From positions 2,542,001 to 2,606,000 of the forward strand of contig NC_007954.1 of the NCBI RefSeq assembly GCF_000013765.1: a DNA stretch of 64,000 bases, in the 5' to 3' direction. Both the position numbers and the translations under genes were made by a program. Shown in pieces: positions 51,696 through 61,339 of this stretch (positions within the stretch are counted from its first letter, which is position 1; every line of letters begins with the position of its first letter). This stretch comes from Shewanella denitrificans OS217. Its GTDB lineage: Bacteria; Pseudomonadota; Gammaproteobacteria; Enterobacterales; Shewanellaceae. Under the pieces are notes generated by a model. It saw only the letters and a list, made by a program, of their open reading frames with translations, did no database searches and was not told where the DNA came from.

Positions 51696-52048
51696 TAGAC
51701 ACCCCACACTATAATGATGCCGGCCGCTAAATAGCTAAATGCGGTCACGACGAAGGTAAACTGTAAAACACCACGTAAAGCCGTAGACTTAACGTAATCT
51801 GTCAGCACTTGCCAAATACCAATCCAAGCATGGATCAATAAGGCAATCAGGGTTACCAGTGTAAAGACTTTCATCGGTAGGGTGCTAAAAAGACCGTGCC
51901 AAATGTCAAAAGTCAAAGGGGAGCTGCAGGCAATAAAGCCAACCAAAAAGATGGTATAACAGGCTAAAATAACCGCGCTTGCGCGTAATAAAATATAGTC
52001 ATGAACACCGCTGCGTCCAAAACTTGCTGCGTTTGTTACCATACCCAA
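51695..52048 (-). CDS. sdhD: Succinate dehydrogenase membrane anchor subunit
   Basis: 117 residues with three helices (about 20-40, 50-72, 90-112). It shows 'SFGRSGVHDYILLRASAVILACYTIFLVGFI', the heme/quinone-site region 'LIHAWIGIWQVLTDYVKS' and a C-terminal helix ending IIVWGV. With SdhC it binds heme b and ubiquinone. It overlaps sdhC by 13 bases and sdhA by one. Confidence 0.94.
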   Translation of the reverse strand: MGMVTNAASFGRSGVHDYILLRASAVILACYTIFLVGFIACSSPLTFDIWHGLFSTLPMKVFTLVTLIALLIHAWIGIWQVLTDYVKSTALRGVLQFTFVVTAFSYLAAGIIIVWGV

Positions 52049-52410
52049 ACCCCCGCGATGATAGAAAAGGCTGCTGCTAACACAAATAGTGCCTTAGCGG
52101 ATGCAGTACCAGACTTGAATTCTTCCCAACAACCGGCATCCATGATCAAGTGACGTATGCCACCTAATAAGTGATAACCCAGCGCCGTTAAGATACCCCA
52201 GAGGATAAACTTCATCACGAAACCATCGAACAAGGATTGTACGCTAGCGAAACCTTCGGCTGATGTTAAGGTCGAATTTAACAACCAAAGAAGGATACCG
52301 ATAGCAAACAGCATAATGACACCGGAAATACGGTGAAGGATCGACACAATCGCTGTTGCAGGAAAGCGAATGGTCTGCAGATCTAGATGGACAGGTCTTT
52401 GCTTTTTCAC
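52036..52410 (-). CDS. sdhC: Succinate dehydrogenase cytochrome b556 subunit
   Basis: 124 residues from GTG 52410. 'KKQRPVHLDLQTIRFPATAIVSILHRISGVIMLF' and 'YHLLGGIRHLIMDAG' (heme-ligand His) are family signatures, with three membrane helices. It anchors the complex. The start is uncertain: GTG 52410 matches known family N-termini, while an in-frame ATG at 52431 or TTG at 52449 would add 7 or 13 residues without a clear ribosome site. First gene of the sdh-suc block, divergent from gltA. Confidence 0.92.
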   Translation of the reverse strand: MKKQRPVHLDLQTIRFPATAIVSILHRISGVIMLFAIGILLWLLNSTLTSAEGFASVQSLFDGFVMKFILWGILTALGYHLLGGIRHLIMDAGCWEEFKSGTASAKALFVLAAAFSIIAGVWVW

Positions 52411-52886
52411 GTTCTGCTCACTCAGCTCCATTGAGCAAATTTGCTTCAAAGAGCACTTATTTTTGTTATGTATATCGTCTTTGATTAAATTTTCTACTTA
52501 AATAGCTGGCAAAAACTTCAATCAAAAACATACTTAATGCAAACACCTAACCAATTGAGAAATCACTAGTATGTGTAGGAATAGCGAAATGTTCAAATTG
52601 TGATGTTTGTCGCCCTTAGGACGCAGCCAAGTATACTCGCGGCTTTTGTCAAATACAAACATCACACTCGGCAATTTTTCATTTTTTGTAATTTGCATCA
52701 ATCCATAGCAAGTTTTTACAAGTTTGTTGCGCAATCTCAATGTTTACCAATAAATATTCAACATATACTGAAATTGGTTTTATGTAATTAAACGCTTATT
52801 TAAATTGAAATGTGATCTAGAATCACTGTAAAGTAATGGCCGCTAACGAAGCTGCGCTCGTTGAAAAGATAAGTAAGGAGAAGGGT
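52411..52886. other. Divergent regulatory region between sdhC and gltA
   Basis: About 480 AT-rich bases without a gene. Candidate sites, all weak: GTAATTAAACG (52784-52794), resembling an ArcA box, and the dyad GTGAT-n5-ATCAC (52812-52826), which differs by one base from CRP spacing. It presumably holds both promoters, and redox or carbon control would be expected from the genes. Confidence 0.4.
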
Positions 52887-54173
52887 ATGGCTGACAAAAT
52901 GGCCAAATTAGAATTACCAGAAAACAATTCAATCGAATTGCCGATCATGCAGGGCTCTGCCGGTTTCGATGTCATCGACATCAGCAAACTTGGGAAAAAG
53001 GGCTACTTCACTTTCGATCCAGGCTTTTTAGCCACAGCCTCATGCGAGTCTGCCATCACCTATATTGATGGCGATAAAGGTATATTATTACACCGCGGTT
53101 ATCCAATCGACCAATTAGCGACTGAATCAGATTATTTAGATCTATGCTACTTGTTGCTGTACGGTGAATTACCCTCAAAAGCACAGTATGCTGAATTTGT
53201 TGCCACTGTTAAACAACACACTATGGTGAATGAGCAGCTTGCCTTCTTCTTTAGAGGTTTCCGCCGCGATGCTCATCCTATGGCCATGTTATGTGGTGTC
53301 ACAGGTGCCTTGTCTGCATTCTTCCAAGACTCACTGGATGTGAACAATCCAGAGCACAGAGAAATCGCTGCTTACCGTTTAGTGTCTAAGATGCCAACAA
53401 TTGCCGCCATGTGTTACAAGTACTCTGTCGGTCAGCCATTTATTTACCCACGTAACGATTTAAGCTACGCAGGTAACTTCTTGTCTATGATGTTCGCAAC
53501 CCCATGTGAAACCTATGTGGTTAACCCTGTGATTGAACGTGCTATTGACCGTATCTTCGTATTACACGCAGATCACGAGCAAAATGCATCGACATCAACC
53601 GTGCGTTTAGCCGGCTCTTCGGGTGCAAACCCATTTGCTTGTATCGCAGCGGGTATCGCTTCTCTTTGGGGCCCTGCACACGGCGGCGCTAACGAAGCGT
53701 GTCTGAACATGCTTGAAGAAATCGGCAGTGTTGATCGCATTCCTGAGTTTATCGAGAAAGCCAAAGACAAGAACGATCCATTCCGCTTAATGGGCTTTGG
53801 TCATCGTGTTTACAAAAACTTTGACCCACGCGCCAAAGTGATGCGTGAAACTTGCCATGAAGTGCTTAAAGAACTTAAGGTTAAAGATCCATTATTGGAT
53901 GTGGCCATGGAACTTGAGCGTATTGCCCTTGAAGATGAGTACTTCATCTCTAAGAAGCTGTACCCGAACGTTGACTTCTACTCTGGCATTATCATGAAAG
54001 CCATTGGTATTCCAACCAGTATGTTCACTGTGCTGTTCGCCCTAGCGCGCACGGTCGGCTGGATCTCTCATTGGAAAGAAATGCTAGACCAACCAGGTCA
54101 CAAAATCAGTCGTCCACGTCAGTTGTACACAGGTGCAACTCACAGAGACTTCGTGGCGAAAGAAAAGCGTTAA
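52887..54173 (+). CDS. gltA: Citrate synthase, type II
   Basis: 428 residues (E. coli 427). It condenses oxaloacetate with acetyl-CoA. It shows 'GFDVIDISKLGKKGYFTFDPGF' at the N-terminus, the active-site regions 'LHADHEQNASTSTVRLAGSSGANPFACIAAGIASLWGPAHGGANEA', 'MGFGHRVYKNFDPRA' (His) and 'DFYSGIIMKAIGIP' (Asp), the catalytic His-His-Asp set. ATG 52887 has AAGGAG six bases upstream; an in-frame ATG at 52836 is less likely. Strong terminator follows. Confidence 0.97.
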   Translation: MADKMAKLELPENNSIELPIMQGSAGFDVIDISKLGKKGYFTFDPGFLATASCESAITYIDGDKGILLHRGYPIDQLATESDYLDLCYLLLYGELPSKAQYAEFVATVKQHTMVNEQLAFFFRGFRRDAHPMAMLCGVTGALSAFFQDSLDVNNPEHREIAAYRLVSKMPTIAAMCYKYSVGQPFIYPRNDLSYAGNFLSMMFATPCETYVVNPVIERAIDRIFVLHADHEQNASTSTVRLAGSSGANPFACIAAGIASLWGPAHGGANEACLNMLEEIGSVDRIPEFIEKAKDKNDPFRLMGFGHRVYKNFDPRAKVMRETCHEVLKELKVKDPLLDVAMELERIALEDEYFISKKLYPNVDFYSGIIMKAIGIPTSMFTVLFALARTVGWISHWKEMLDQPGHKISRPRQLYTGATHRDFVAKEKR

Positions 54174-54190
54174 GCTAAGATTTTCCCACT

Positions 54191-54217
54191 AAAAAAGGCG
54201 CTTCGGCGCCTTTTTTG
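54191..54217 (+). terminator. Intrinsic terminator after gltA
   Basis: AAAAAAGGCGC-TTCG-GCGCCTTTTTT: a G+C stem closed by a UUCG tetraloop and followed by six T residues, 17 bp after the stop. Confidence 0.9.
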
Positions 54218-54324
54218 TTTTTTAAATTTCACCTTCTCCTACCAATAATACTGAGCCACAACATACTCACTTTGCTCACATAGTAGACTAAACTATAAAC
54301 AGGGTAGGCTGCTAAGGAGGGACT

Positions 54325-55731
54325 ATGTTTACGCTAATGTTGCGATCATTGTTGTTGTGCGGCCTGCTTGGTCTCGCCTTGTGTACTCATGGTCAAGAGA
54401 AAGTGGCCGATATCTCCATTGCCAAGACAATTCCTGTACTCAGATTCGAAGGGGCCATAGGCCCTGCGGTGAGTGAATACCTAGTCACAGAAATTACCGC
54501 TGCCAATAGCCTTAACATCAATATACGCCCGCCTTTATTAGTCATAGTTTTTGATACACCGGGCGGCTTAGTCTCAAGTTTAAGGGATATAAACCAACGT
54601 ATTTTAACCTCGAATATCCCCATCGCCTGCCTGGTTGCCCCTGTGGGTGCGCGCGCAATGAGTGCTGGCACTTACATCCTTTACGCCTGTCACATTGCGG
54701 CCATGGCACCTGCCACCACTTTAGGTGCTGCCACGCCAGTGCAGATGGGACCTGCATCACCCTCCCCCGCAAAATCAGAGGACGAACAAAACGGCTCCAA
54801 AGATAAAAGCGCCATGGAAAAGAAAGTACTCAATGATTCCATCGCTTATATCCGCGCTTTAGCTCAATTACGTGGCCGAAATCAAGCCTGGGCAGAGCTT
54901 GCGGTAAAAGAGGCCGCCACCCTGACTGCCGAAGAAGCCTTAGCCCAGCAAGTGATCACCTTGATGGCTGAGGATGTAGCACAACTGATTGGCAGCCTCC
55001 ACGGCTGGACACTGAACTTAGCAGGAACCCAACATCAGTTAGACTTAAACCAAGCCCAAGTTATTGAGCGGCCTATGGATTGGCGCAATCAATTTATCGC
55101 CACCATCACAAACCCGAACATCGCCTATATTTTGATGTTAATCGGTATTTACGGCTTGTTGCTAGAATTTTACAGCCCAGGCATAGGGATAGCAGGCGTC
55201 ATTGGCGGGATTTCATTACTGGTTGCCCTGTATGCATTTCAATTATTACCCATCAATTATGCCGGTCTTGGGTTGTTAATTTTGGGCATTGTATTGCTCG
55301 TTGCCGAATCTATGGTGCCAAGTGTGGGAATTTTTGGCCTAGGCGGCGCTGCGGCATTTGCGTTGGGATCAATCTTTTTATTAGACACTGACAGCGACTT
55401 AAGTATTTCCTTGCCCTTAATTGCCGCAGTCACAGTCACCGCTATCCTATTCACACTTTGGGTGCTGTCATCCATTTGGAAGAGTCGAAATCAACCGGCT
55501 GTCAGTGGCGATGAAGCCATACTTGGCGCAGAAGCAAAGGTAATCACAGGCTTTGAGCATCAAGGCTTTGTGCTACTGGGTGGTGAGACCTGGGCCGCCA
55601 TCAGCGACACACAGACCACAACAGATCAACGGGTCAAAGTCATTGCCCGTAACAAGCTGACATTAACAGTCACAGGTTTATCTAATGACAAGATCATGGA
55701 TGAGCCTGTAGCAGATAAACGCACCACATAA
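54325..55731 (+). CDS. NfeD-family membrane-bound serine protease (ClpP class)
   Basis: 468 residues of the long NfeD type. The signal peptide (to about 23) is followed by a ClpP-like protease domain (about 30-240) with 'LLVIVFDTPGGLVSSLRDI' and the nucleophile S113 in 'GARAMSAGTYI'; Lys166 or Lys167 is the probable general base. Several membrane helices follow (about 265-395), then a C-terminal OB-fold NfeD domain ('GAEAKVITGFEHQGFVLLGGETWAA', about 400-460). It partners with the slipin encoded 13 bp downstream; the pair is a conserved operon linked to membrane quality control. Confidence 0.9.
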   Translation: MFTLMLRSLLLCGLLGLALCTHGQEKVADISIAKTIPVLRFEGAIGPAVSEYLVTEITAANSLNINIRPPLLVIVFDTPGGLVSSLRDINQRILTSNIPIACLVAPVGARAMSAGTYILYACHIAAMAPATTLGAATPVQMGPASPSPAKSEDEQNGSKDKSAMEKKVLNDSIAYIRALAQLRGRNQAWAELAVKEAATLTAEEALAQQVITLMAEDVAQLIGSLHGWTLNLAGTQHQLDLNQAQVIERPMDWRNQFIATITNPNIAYILMLIGIYGLLLEFYSPGIGIAGVIGGISLLVALYAFQLLPINYAGLGLLILGIVLLVAESMVPSVGIFGLGGAAAFALGSIFLLDTDSDLSISLPLIAAVTVTAILFTLWVLSSIWKSRNQPAVSGDEAILGAEAKVITGFEHQGFVLLGGETWAAISDTQTTTDQRVKVIARNKLTLTVTGLSNDKIMDEPVADKRTT

Positions 55732-55744
55732 GAGGATCACCCAA

Positions 55745-56545
55745 ATGGAAGCCCTAGCCTATAACAGCAATGTGTTCTTCACCGCGCTCATATTGTTAAT
55801 TGTATTGTTATTGTTGAGCACATTTAAAATTTTGCGGGAATACGAGCGCGGCGTTATTTTCATGCTAGGCCGATTTCACAAGGTGAAAGGCCCTGGGCTA
55901 ATCATAGTTATTCCGCTGGTTCAACAAATGGTGCGAGTCGATCTGCGTACCATAGTCATGGATGTTCCCACCCAAGATGTAATAAGTCGGGACAATGTTT
56001 CAGTTAAGGTCAATGCCGTGATCTATTTTCGGGTTATCGATGCCCAAAAAGCCATCATCAATGTGGAAGATTACCTGCAAGCTACCTCGCAATTGGCACA
56101 AACGACACTGCGTTCTGTATTAGGGCAACATGAACTGGATGAAATGCTCGCCAATCGAGACATGCTCAATACCGATATTCAAGCCATTCTCGATACACGA
56201 ACCGACGGTTGGGGAATAAAAGTGTCCAATGTTGAGATTAAGCATGTGGATCTTAATGAAACCATGGTCAGGGCCATAGCCCGCCAAGCTGAAGCCGAGC
56301 GTACCAGGCGTGCTAAAGTTATCCATGCTTCTGGTGAAATGGAGGCATCGGCTAAATTGGTGGAAGCTGCAAAGACCTTGGCAATCGAGCCCAATGCTAT
56401 CTTATTGCGTTATCTGCAAACCTTGACTGAAATTGCCACTGAAAAAAATTCGACCATATTATTCCCCTTACCTATGGATCTGTTAAAAGGCGCATTTCAG
56501 GAAAATAAAACAGTAAAAGTGAGTAAAACAAAAAAGACAGAATAG
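55745..56545 (+). CDS. Slipin (SPFH/stomatin-family) membrane protein
   Basis: 266 residues. One N-terminal hydrophobic segment (about 9-27) is followed by an SPFH domain ('EYERGVIFMLGRFHKVKGPGLIIVIPLVQQMVRVDLRTIVMDVPTQDVISRDNVSVKVNAVIYFRV'), then a helical part with 'ARQAEAERTRRAKVIHASGEMEAS' and the C-terminal 'LRYLQTLTEIATEKNSTILFPLPMDLL', typical of prokaryotic stomatin homologues. These form oligomeric membrane microdomains and are substrates or partners of NfeD proteases. A GGAAAGCCT / AGGCTTTCC hairpin follows. Confidence 0.92.
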   Translation: MEALAYNSNVFFTALILLIVLLLLSTFKILREYERGVIFMLGRFHKVKGPGLIIVIPLVQQMVRVDLRTIVMDVPTQDVISRDNVSVKVNAVIYFRVIDAQKAIINVEDYLQATSQLAQTTLRSVLGQHELDEMLANRDMLNTDIQAILDTRTDGWGIKVSNVEIKHVDLNETMVRAIARQAEAERTRRAKVIHASGEMEASAKLVEAAKTLAIEPNAILLRYLQTLTEIATEKNSTILFPLPMDLLKGAFQENKTVKVSKTKKTE

Positions 56546-56980
56546 CGTGCTTGATGCTCCTAAGGAAAGCCTAATAAACAAGGCTTTCCAGCCTTCCTGT
56601 CCATAGCACTGTATCTGTAGTGCTGTATCTGCGCTAGGTAGAATAGGATGCAAACCTCCTCTCCTTACCATTGTGGATCGTGCTCACACCCACCTTTGAC
56701 CCGCTAATTTTCAATTTAGCCAATCACACTAATAAATAAACATTTTCACTACATTTAACGTTCCAGCTAAACCGCACTAACCAATAGCGAAAGTTAACAC
56801 ACTGTTAATTAAAGGATTTTAAACATGGCACACTTTATGCTTTAAAACCAGCAATTAACATTAGTTACAAATGTTAGCGTGACGTACATAAGAAGACGGG
56901 CGACACTCAACAGACTTAGTGCGCAACTTTTTTACCATTTGTAGCTTTTTAACAATATTAATATTACTAGCAGGTATCCC
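56546..56980. other. Spacer upstream of the RND operon
   Basis: It holds a perfect 9-bp stem (56564-56572 / 56581-56589) that may end the nfeD-slipin transcript, a short CTGTATCTG direct duplication near 56610-56630, and the promoter region of the efflux operon, which I could not define. No gene seen. Confidence 0.45.
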
Positions 56981-58039
56981 ATGGACAGGTTCATTAACGT
57001 TAAAACCTTAGCACTTTCCTTACTTTGCATCGCTGTGCTAACTGGCTGCGAACAACCCCAAGAGCAAGCCAAAGAAGATAAGTTTGTCGTTCCGGTGGAA
57101 ACAGCCTTAGTGGGCCAAGGCCATGTATCCTCCTTCTATAGCACTACCGCCACCTTAGAAGCGCCTGAAGAAGCTCATGTGCTAAGCCGGGTATCTGGTC
57201 TGGTTGAAAAAATTCTTGTTGAAGAAGGTGATAGAGTCACTAAAGGTCAGGTGCTTGCCGTTATCGATCCTAAGCGTCAAAAATATGAGTTTAATCGCTC
57301 AGAAGCCGAAGTGCAGATCATCGAGCAAGAGCTTAATCGTCTAAATAAAATCAACAATAAAGAGTTTGTAAGCCAGGATGCCTTAGCCAAGTTAGAATTT
57401 AACCTGCAAGCGGCCAAAGCCCAGCGAGATCTCGCCGAGCTTAAGTTAAAAGACAGTCAAATCACCTCACCAATAAACGGTGTGGTTGCCCACCGCTTAG
57501 TGAAATTAGGCAACATGGCCAAGGAATTTGATGAACTGTTTTACATAGTCAATCAAGATGAACTTCATGGCATAGTCCACTTACCAGAGCAGCAATTAGC
57601 AAGCTTACGCCTAGGCCAAGAAGCCAAAGTCTTTAGTCAGCAGAGCCAACAAGATGTCATCGCACATGTATTAAGAATAAGTCCAGTGGTGGATGCCAAT
57701 AGCGGCACCTTTAAGGTCACACTCGCCGTGCCTAACCACAAGGCCCAGCTTAAATCAGGCATGTTTACTCGGGTTGAGCTCAAGTACGACACCCATGATA
57801 ACGCCATCACAGTGCCTTATAATGCCGTCATCAATCAGGACAACATACTGGCCCTGTATATCATTAAGGACGATAAAGCCCTTAGGCGTGAAGTCAGCTT
57901 AGGCTACCGTGAAAATGAAATCGTTGAAGTTATCGACGGCGTCGAACCGGGTGAGCAAGTGGTTATTCGTGGTCAGCAAAATTTAAAAGACCAATCCTTG
58001 GTTGAAGTCATCACCCCACTTAACTTTGCCGCTAAATAA
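56981..58039 (+). CDS. RND efflux periplasmic adaptor (membrane fusion protein), lipoprotein
   Basis: 352 residues. A lipoprotein signal with LTGC lipobox (Cys23) is followed by the MFP architecture: lipoyl half ('VSGLVEKILVEEGDRVTKGQVLAVID'), alpha hairpin (about 95-150), second lipoyl half ('LKDSQITSPINGVVAHRLVKLGNMA'), a beta-barrel domain and a membrane-proximal domain ending 'VEPGEQVVIRGQQNLKDQSLVEV'. It links the inner membrane pump to an outer membrane channel, not encoded here. First gene of a three-gene operon, 12 bp before the first permease. Confidence 0.92.
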   Translation: MDRFINVKTLALSLLCIAVLTGCEQPQEQAKEDKFVVPVETALVGQGHVSSFYSTTATLEAPEEAHVLSRVSGLVEKILVEEGDRVTKGQVLAVIDPKRQKYEFNRSEAEVQIIEQELNRLNKINNKEFVSQDALAKLEFNLQAAKAQRDLAELKLKDSQITSPINGVVAHRLVKLGNMAKEFDELFYIVNQDELHGIVHLPEQQLASLRLGQEAKVFSQQSQQDVIAHVLRISPVVDANSGTFKVTLAVPNHKAQLKSGMFTRVELKYDTHDNAITVPYNAVINQDNILALYIIKDDKALRREVSLGYRENEIVEVIDGVEPGEQVVIRGQQNLKDQSLVEVITPLNFAAK

Positions 58040-58051
58040 CGGAGTCTTGAC

Positions 58052-61000
58052 ATGTCTATTATCAACACCTCCGTTAAACGCCCGGTCACAGTGTGGATGT
58101 TTATGTTGGCCATCATGCTGTTTGGCATGGTGGGCTTCTCTCGCCTCGCCATAAAATTGTTGCCAGATTTAAGCTACCCCAGTGTCACCATACGCACCCT
58201 ATATGATGGTGCGGCCCCGGTGGAAGTGGAGCAGCTAATCTCTAAACCTTTGGAAGAATCCGTCGGCGTTGTTAAAGGCTTACGTAAAATTAGTTCTATT
58301 TCTCGCTCTGGGCTTTCCGATGTAGTGCTGGAGTTTGAATGGGGCGTTGACATGGATTTAGCAAGCCTTGAAGTCAGAGAGAAAATTGACACCATAGAAT
58401 TGCCGCTTGATATTAACAAACCTTTGCTGCTGCGCTTTAATCCCAACCTTGACCCCATCATGCGCTTAGCCTTCTCAGTGCCCGATGCCAATGCCGAGCA
58501 GTTGAAGCAAATGCGCACCTTCGCCGATGAGGAGTTAAAACGTCGCCTAGAGGCCTTACCTGGCGTTGCCGCAGTGCGCTTATCAGGTGGTCTCGAGCAA
58601 GAAGTGCATATTTTGCTTAATCAGCAAAAGCTTGCGCAGCTCAACCTCAATGCTGACGATGTAAAACGCCGAATTAACGAAGAAAATATTAACTTATCTG
58701 CCGGAAAAGTGATCCAAGGCGATAAAGAGTATTTAGTCAGAACTTTAAACCAATTCAATTCCTTAGAGGAACTTGGTCAAGTCATTATCTACCGTGACGG
58801 CCAAACGTTAGTGCGTCTAAATGATGTGGCGCAAATTCAAGATGCCTATAAGGAGCGCAGTGATATCACTCGCATTGGCAGCGTGGAATCCATCGAGCTT
58901 GCCATCTACAAAGAAGGTGATGCCAATACCGTTGCCGTAGCGCAAAAACTAAAAAGTGAGCTCGACGCCATTAACAGTGCCGACAACGGCCACCAGCTTA
59001 ATATTGTCTACGATCAGAGCGAATTCATTCAAAGTGCCGTCAGTGAAGTCACCTCAGCGGCCCTGTTTGGTAGCTTACTAGCTATGCTAGTTATCTATCT
59101 GTTCCTTAAAGATATTATTGCAACCCTAATTATCTCAATCTCGATCCCCTTCTCTGTGATTGCCACCTTTAACATGATGTATTTTGCCGATATCAGCTTA
59201 AACATCATGTCACTTGGCGGCATAGCACTGGCCATTGGCCTGTTAGTGGATAATGCCATAGTCGTGCTTGAGAATATCGACAGATACAAGTCTCAAGGCA
59301 TGGATAAAGTGACGGCTGCTGTCACGGGTTGCAGTGAAGTGGCAGGCGCCATTTTTGCTTCTACCTTGACCACCCTGGCGGTATTTTTGCCGCTGGTGTT
59401 TGTTGACGGTATCGCTGGCGCCTTGTTTGCCGATCAAGCCATGACAGTCACCTTCGCGCTGCTGGCATCCTTGTTTGTCGCCATGACAGCCATCCCTATG
59501 CTGGCATCACGCCAAGGTTTTAATCCCATCGAAGAGACAGAAGATAGCGCCAACGCGCCTTCGATAACGCCAGAGTTTTCCAGTACTCGGGCCAAATTTT
59601 TCCATTATGCTTTAAAGGTGATTAGCTTTCCCTTCTTGCTGCTGTTTAGCTATTTACCGCGTTTTTTACTCACCAGCACCTTAATATTGAGCCGGTTTTT
59701 CGCCTGGTTCTTTGGCCTCTTTATGCGCCCATTAAGTCAAGGTTTTAATGCTGTGTATCATCTGGTTGAGCGTATATACCAGCCGTTACTTGCCAGCGCC
59801 ATGAAGATGAAAGTCATCACCTTAATTATTGCATTTGCTATCACCTTAGCCGCCACCAGCTTACTGCCTCGTCTTGGGGTTGAGCTTATTCCGCCCATGA
59901 ATCAGGGTGAGTTTTATGTGGAGATTTTGCTGCCACCGGGCACTGAAGTCAGTGAAACCGATGCGGTGCTGCAAATTTTGGCCGAGTCAATTAGTGATCG
60001 CAGCGATGTGAAACACGCCTATAGCCAAGCAGGCAGCGGCGGCCTAATGACTTCAGATACTGCCCAAGGAGGCGAAAATTGGGGCCGCTTACAAGTCGTG
60101 CTTAACCATGCTGAAGCCTTTGATGCGGTAAGCCATGTGCTGCGTCAAACGGCGCGCCGTTTGCCTGAATTAGAAGCCAAAATTGAACATCCAGAACTGT
60201 TTAGCTTTAAACCGCCCCTTGAAATAGAGCTTGCAGGTTATGATTTAGCTCAGCTTAAACTCAGCGCCGATGCCTTAGTGAAGGCCCTATCGCAATCCGA
60301 TAGATTTAGCGACCTTAACACTAGCCTTCGCGACGGTCAGCCTGAAATAAGCATCCAGTTTGATCATGCCCGCCTCGCCGCATTAGGCATGGACGCGCCC
60401 ACGGTCGCCACCCGCATCGCCCAGCGCATTGGCGGCACTGTCGCCAGCCAATATACGGTTCGCGATCGTAAAGTGGATATTTTGGTGCGAAGCGAACTCA
60501 GCGAGCGAGATCAAATTAGCGATATTGACGCCCTTATCATCAACCCAAACAGTGCTCAACCCATCCCTTTAAGCGCCGTTGCTCAAGTGCAATTGAAAGT
60601 GGGTCCATCGGCCATTAATCGCGTAAGCCAGCAACGAGTGGCCATAGTGTCATCTAACCTTGCCTATGGGGATTTAAGTGAGGCTGTCATGGAAGCTGAA
60701 GCCATTTTAGCGCAATTGCAATTATCGAGTTCAGTTCAGGCGCGATTTGGCGGCCAAAATGAAGAAATGAAGCACTCCTTCGATTCACTAAAAATCGCCT
60801 TAGTGCTAGCGGTATTTTTAGTTTATCTGGTGATGGCAAGCCAGTTTGAATCTTTACTGCATCCATTGCTTATCTTAATCGCCGTACCCATGGCGCTCGG
60901 TGGCAGTATCATAGGCCTATACATCACAGGTACTCATTTGAGTGTGGTGGTGTTCATCGGTCTTATTATGCTGGCGGGGATTGTGGTCAATAATGCCATT

Positions 61001-61339
61001 GTATTAGTGGATAGGATTAATCAATTACGCCGTGATGGCCAAGACAAGCACAGTGCCATCATAGATGCTGCCTCTTCTCGCTTAAGGCCCATCTTGATGA
61101 CCACCTTAACCACAACCCTTGGCTTATTGCCCATGGCAATTGGCATAGGTGATGGCAGTGAAGTGCGTGCGCCTATGGCAATAACGGTTATTTTCGGTTT
61201 AGGTCTGTCAACCTTATTAACCTTGTTGGTGATCCCCGCACTCTACGGTCTGTTTGATAAAAAAGTCTATGCCGCCAATGCAAAAAATACCCCTTCGATT
61301 GAGCAAGCCCAGCACCTAGAACAAGGAGCTCAGTCATGA
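58052..61339 (+). CDS. RND efflux transporter permease (first)
   Basis: 1095 residues, somewhat longer than AcrB (about 1049). The first helix includes 'PVTVWMFMLAIMLFGMVGF', then porter domains, 'MSLGGIALAIGLLVDNAIVVLENIDRYK' carrying the proton-relay Asp, and the second half 'GRPILMTTLTTTLGLLPMAIG'-like motif (seen as LRPILMTTLTTTLGLLPMAIGIGDG). About twelve helices. The extra length is mainly a loop after helix 6 (about 495-560). It probably extrudes amphiphilic compounds. Its stop overlaps the next permease start (ATGA). Confidence 0.93.
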   Translation: MSIINTSVKRPVTVWMFMLAIMLFGMVGFSRLAIKLLPDLSYPSVTIRTLYDGAAPVEVEQLISKPLEESVGVVKGLRKISSISRSGLSDVVLEFEWGVDMDLASLEVREKIDTIELPLDINKPLLLRFNPNLDPIMRLAFSVPDANAEQLKQMRTFADEELKRRLEALPGVAAVRLSGGLEQEVHILLNQQKLAQLNLNADDVKRRINEENINLSAGKVIQGDKEYLVRTLNQFNSLEELGQVIIYRDGQTLVRLNDVAQIQDAYKERSDITRIGSVESIELAIYKEGDANTVAVAQKLKSELDAINSADNGHQLNIVYDQSEFIQSAVSEVTSAALFGSLLAMLVIYLFLKDIIATLIISISIPFSVIATFNMMYFADISLNIMSLGGIALAIGLLVDNAIVVLENIDRYKSQGMDKVTAAVTGCSEVAGAIFASTLTTLAVFLPLVFVDGIAGALFADQAMTVTFALLASLFVAMTAIPMLASRQGFNPIEETEDSANAPSITPEFSSTRAKFFHYALKVISFPFLLLFSYLPRFLLTSTLILSRFFAWFFGLFMRPLSQGFNAVYHLVERIYQPLLASAMKMKVITLIIAFAITLAATSLLPRLGVELIPPMNQGEFYVEILLPPGTEVSETDAVLQILAESISDRSDVKHAYSQAGSGGLMTSDTAQGGENWGRLQVVLNHAEAFDAVSHVLRQTARRLPELEAKIEHPELFSFKPPLEIELAGYDLAQLKLSADALVKALSQSDRFSDLNTSLRDGQPEISIQFDHARLAALGMDAPTVATRIAQRIGGTVASQYTVRDRKVDILVRSELSERDQISDIDALIINPNSAQPIPLSAVAQVQLKVGPSAINRVSQQRVAIVSSNLAYGDLSEAVMEAEAILAQLQLSSSVQARFGGQNEEMKHSFDSLKIALVLAVFLVYLVMASQFESLLHPLLILIAVPMALGGSIIGLYITGTHLSVVVFIGLIMLAGIVVNNAIVLVDRINQLRRDGQDKHSAIIDAASSRLRPILMTTLTTTLGLLPMAIGIGDGSEVRAPMAITVIFGLGLSTLLTLLVIPALYGLFDKKVYAANAKNTPSIEQAQHLEQGAQS

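Noticed and set aside
52811..52827. CRP-like site TGTGATCTAGAATCACT upstream of gltA
   Set aside because: The half-sites are seven bases apart rather than the required six, so it is kept only as an unnamed dyad.
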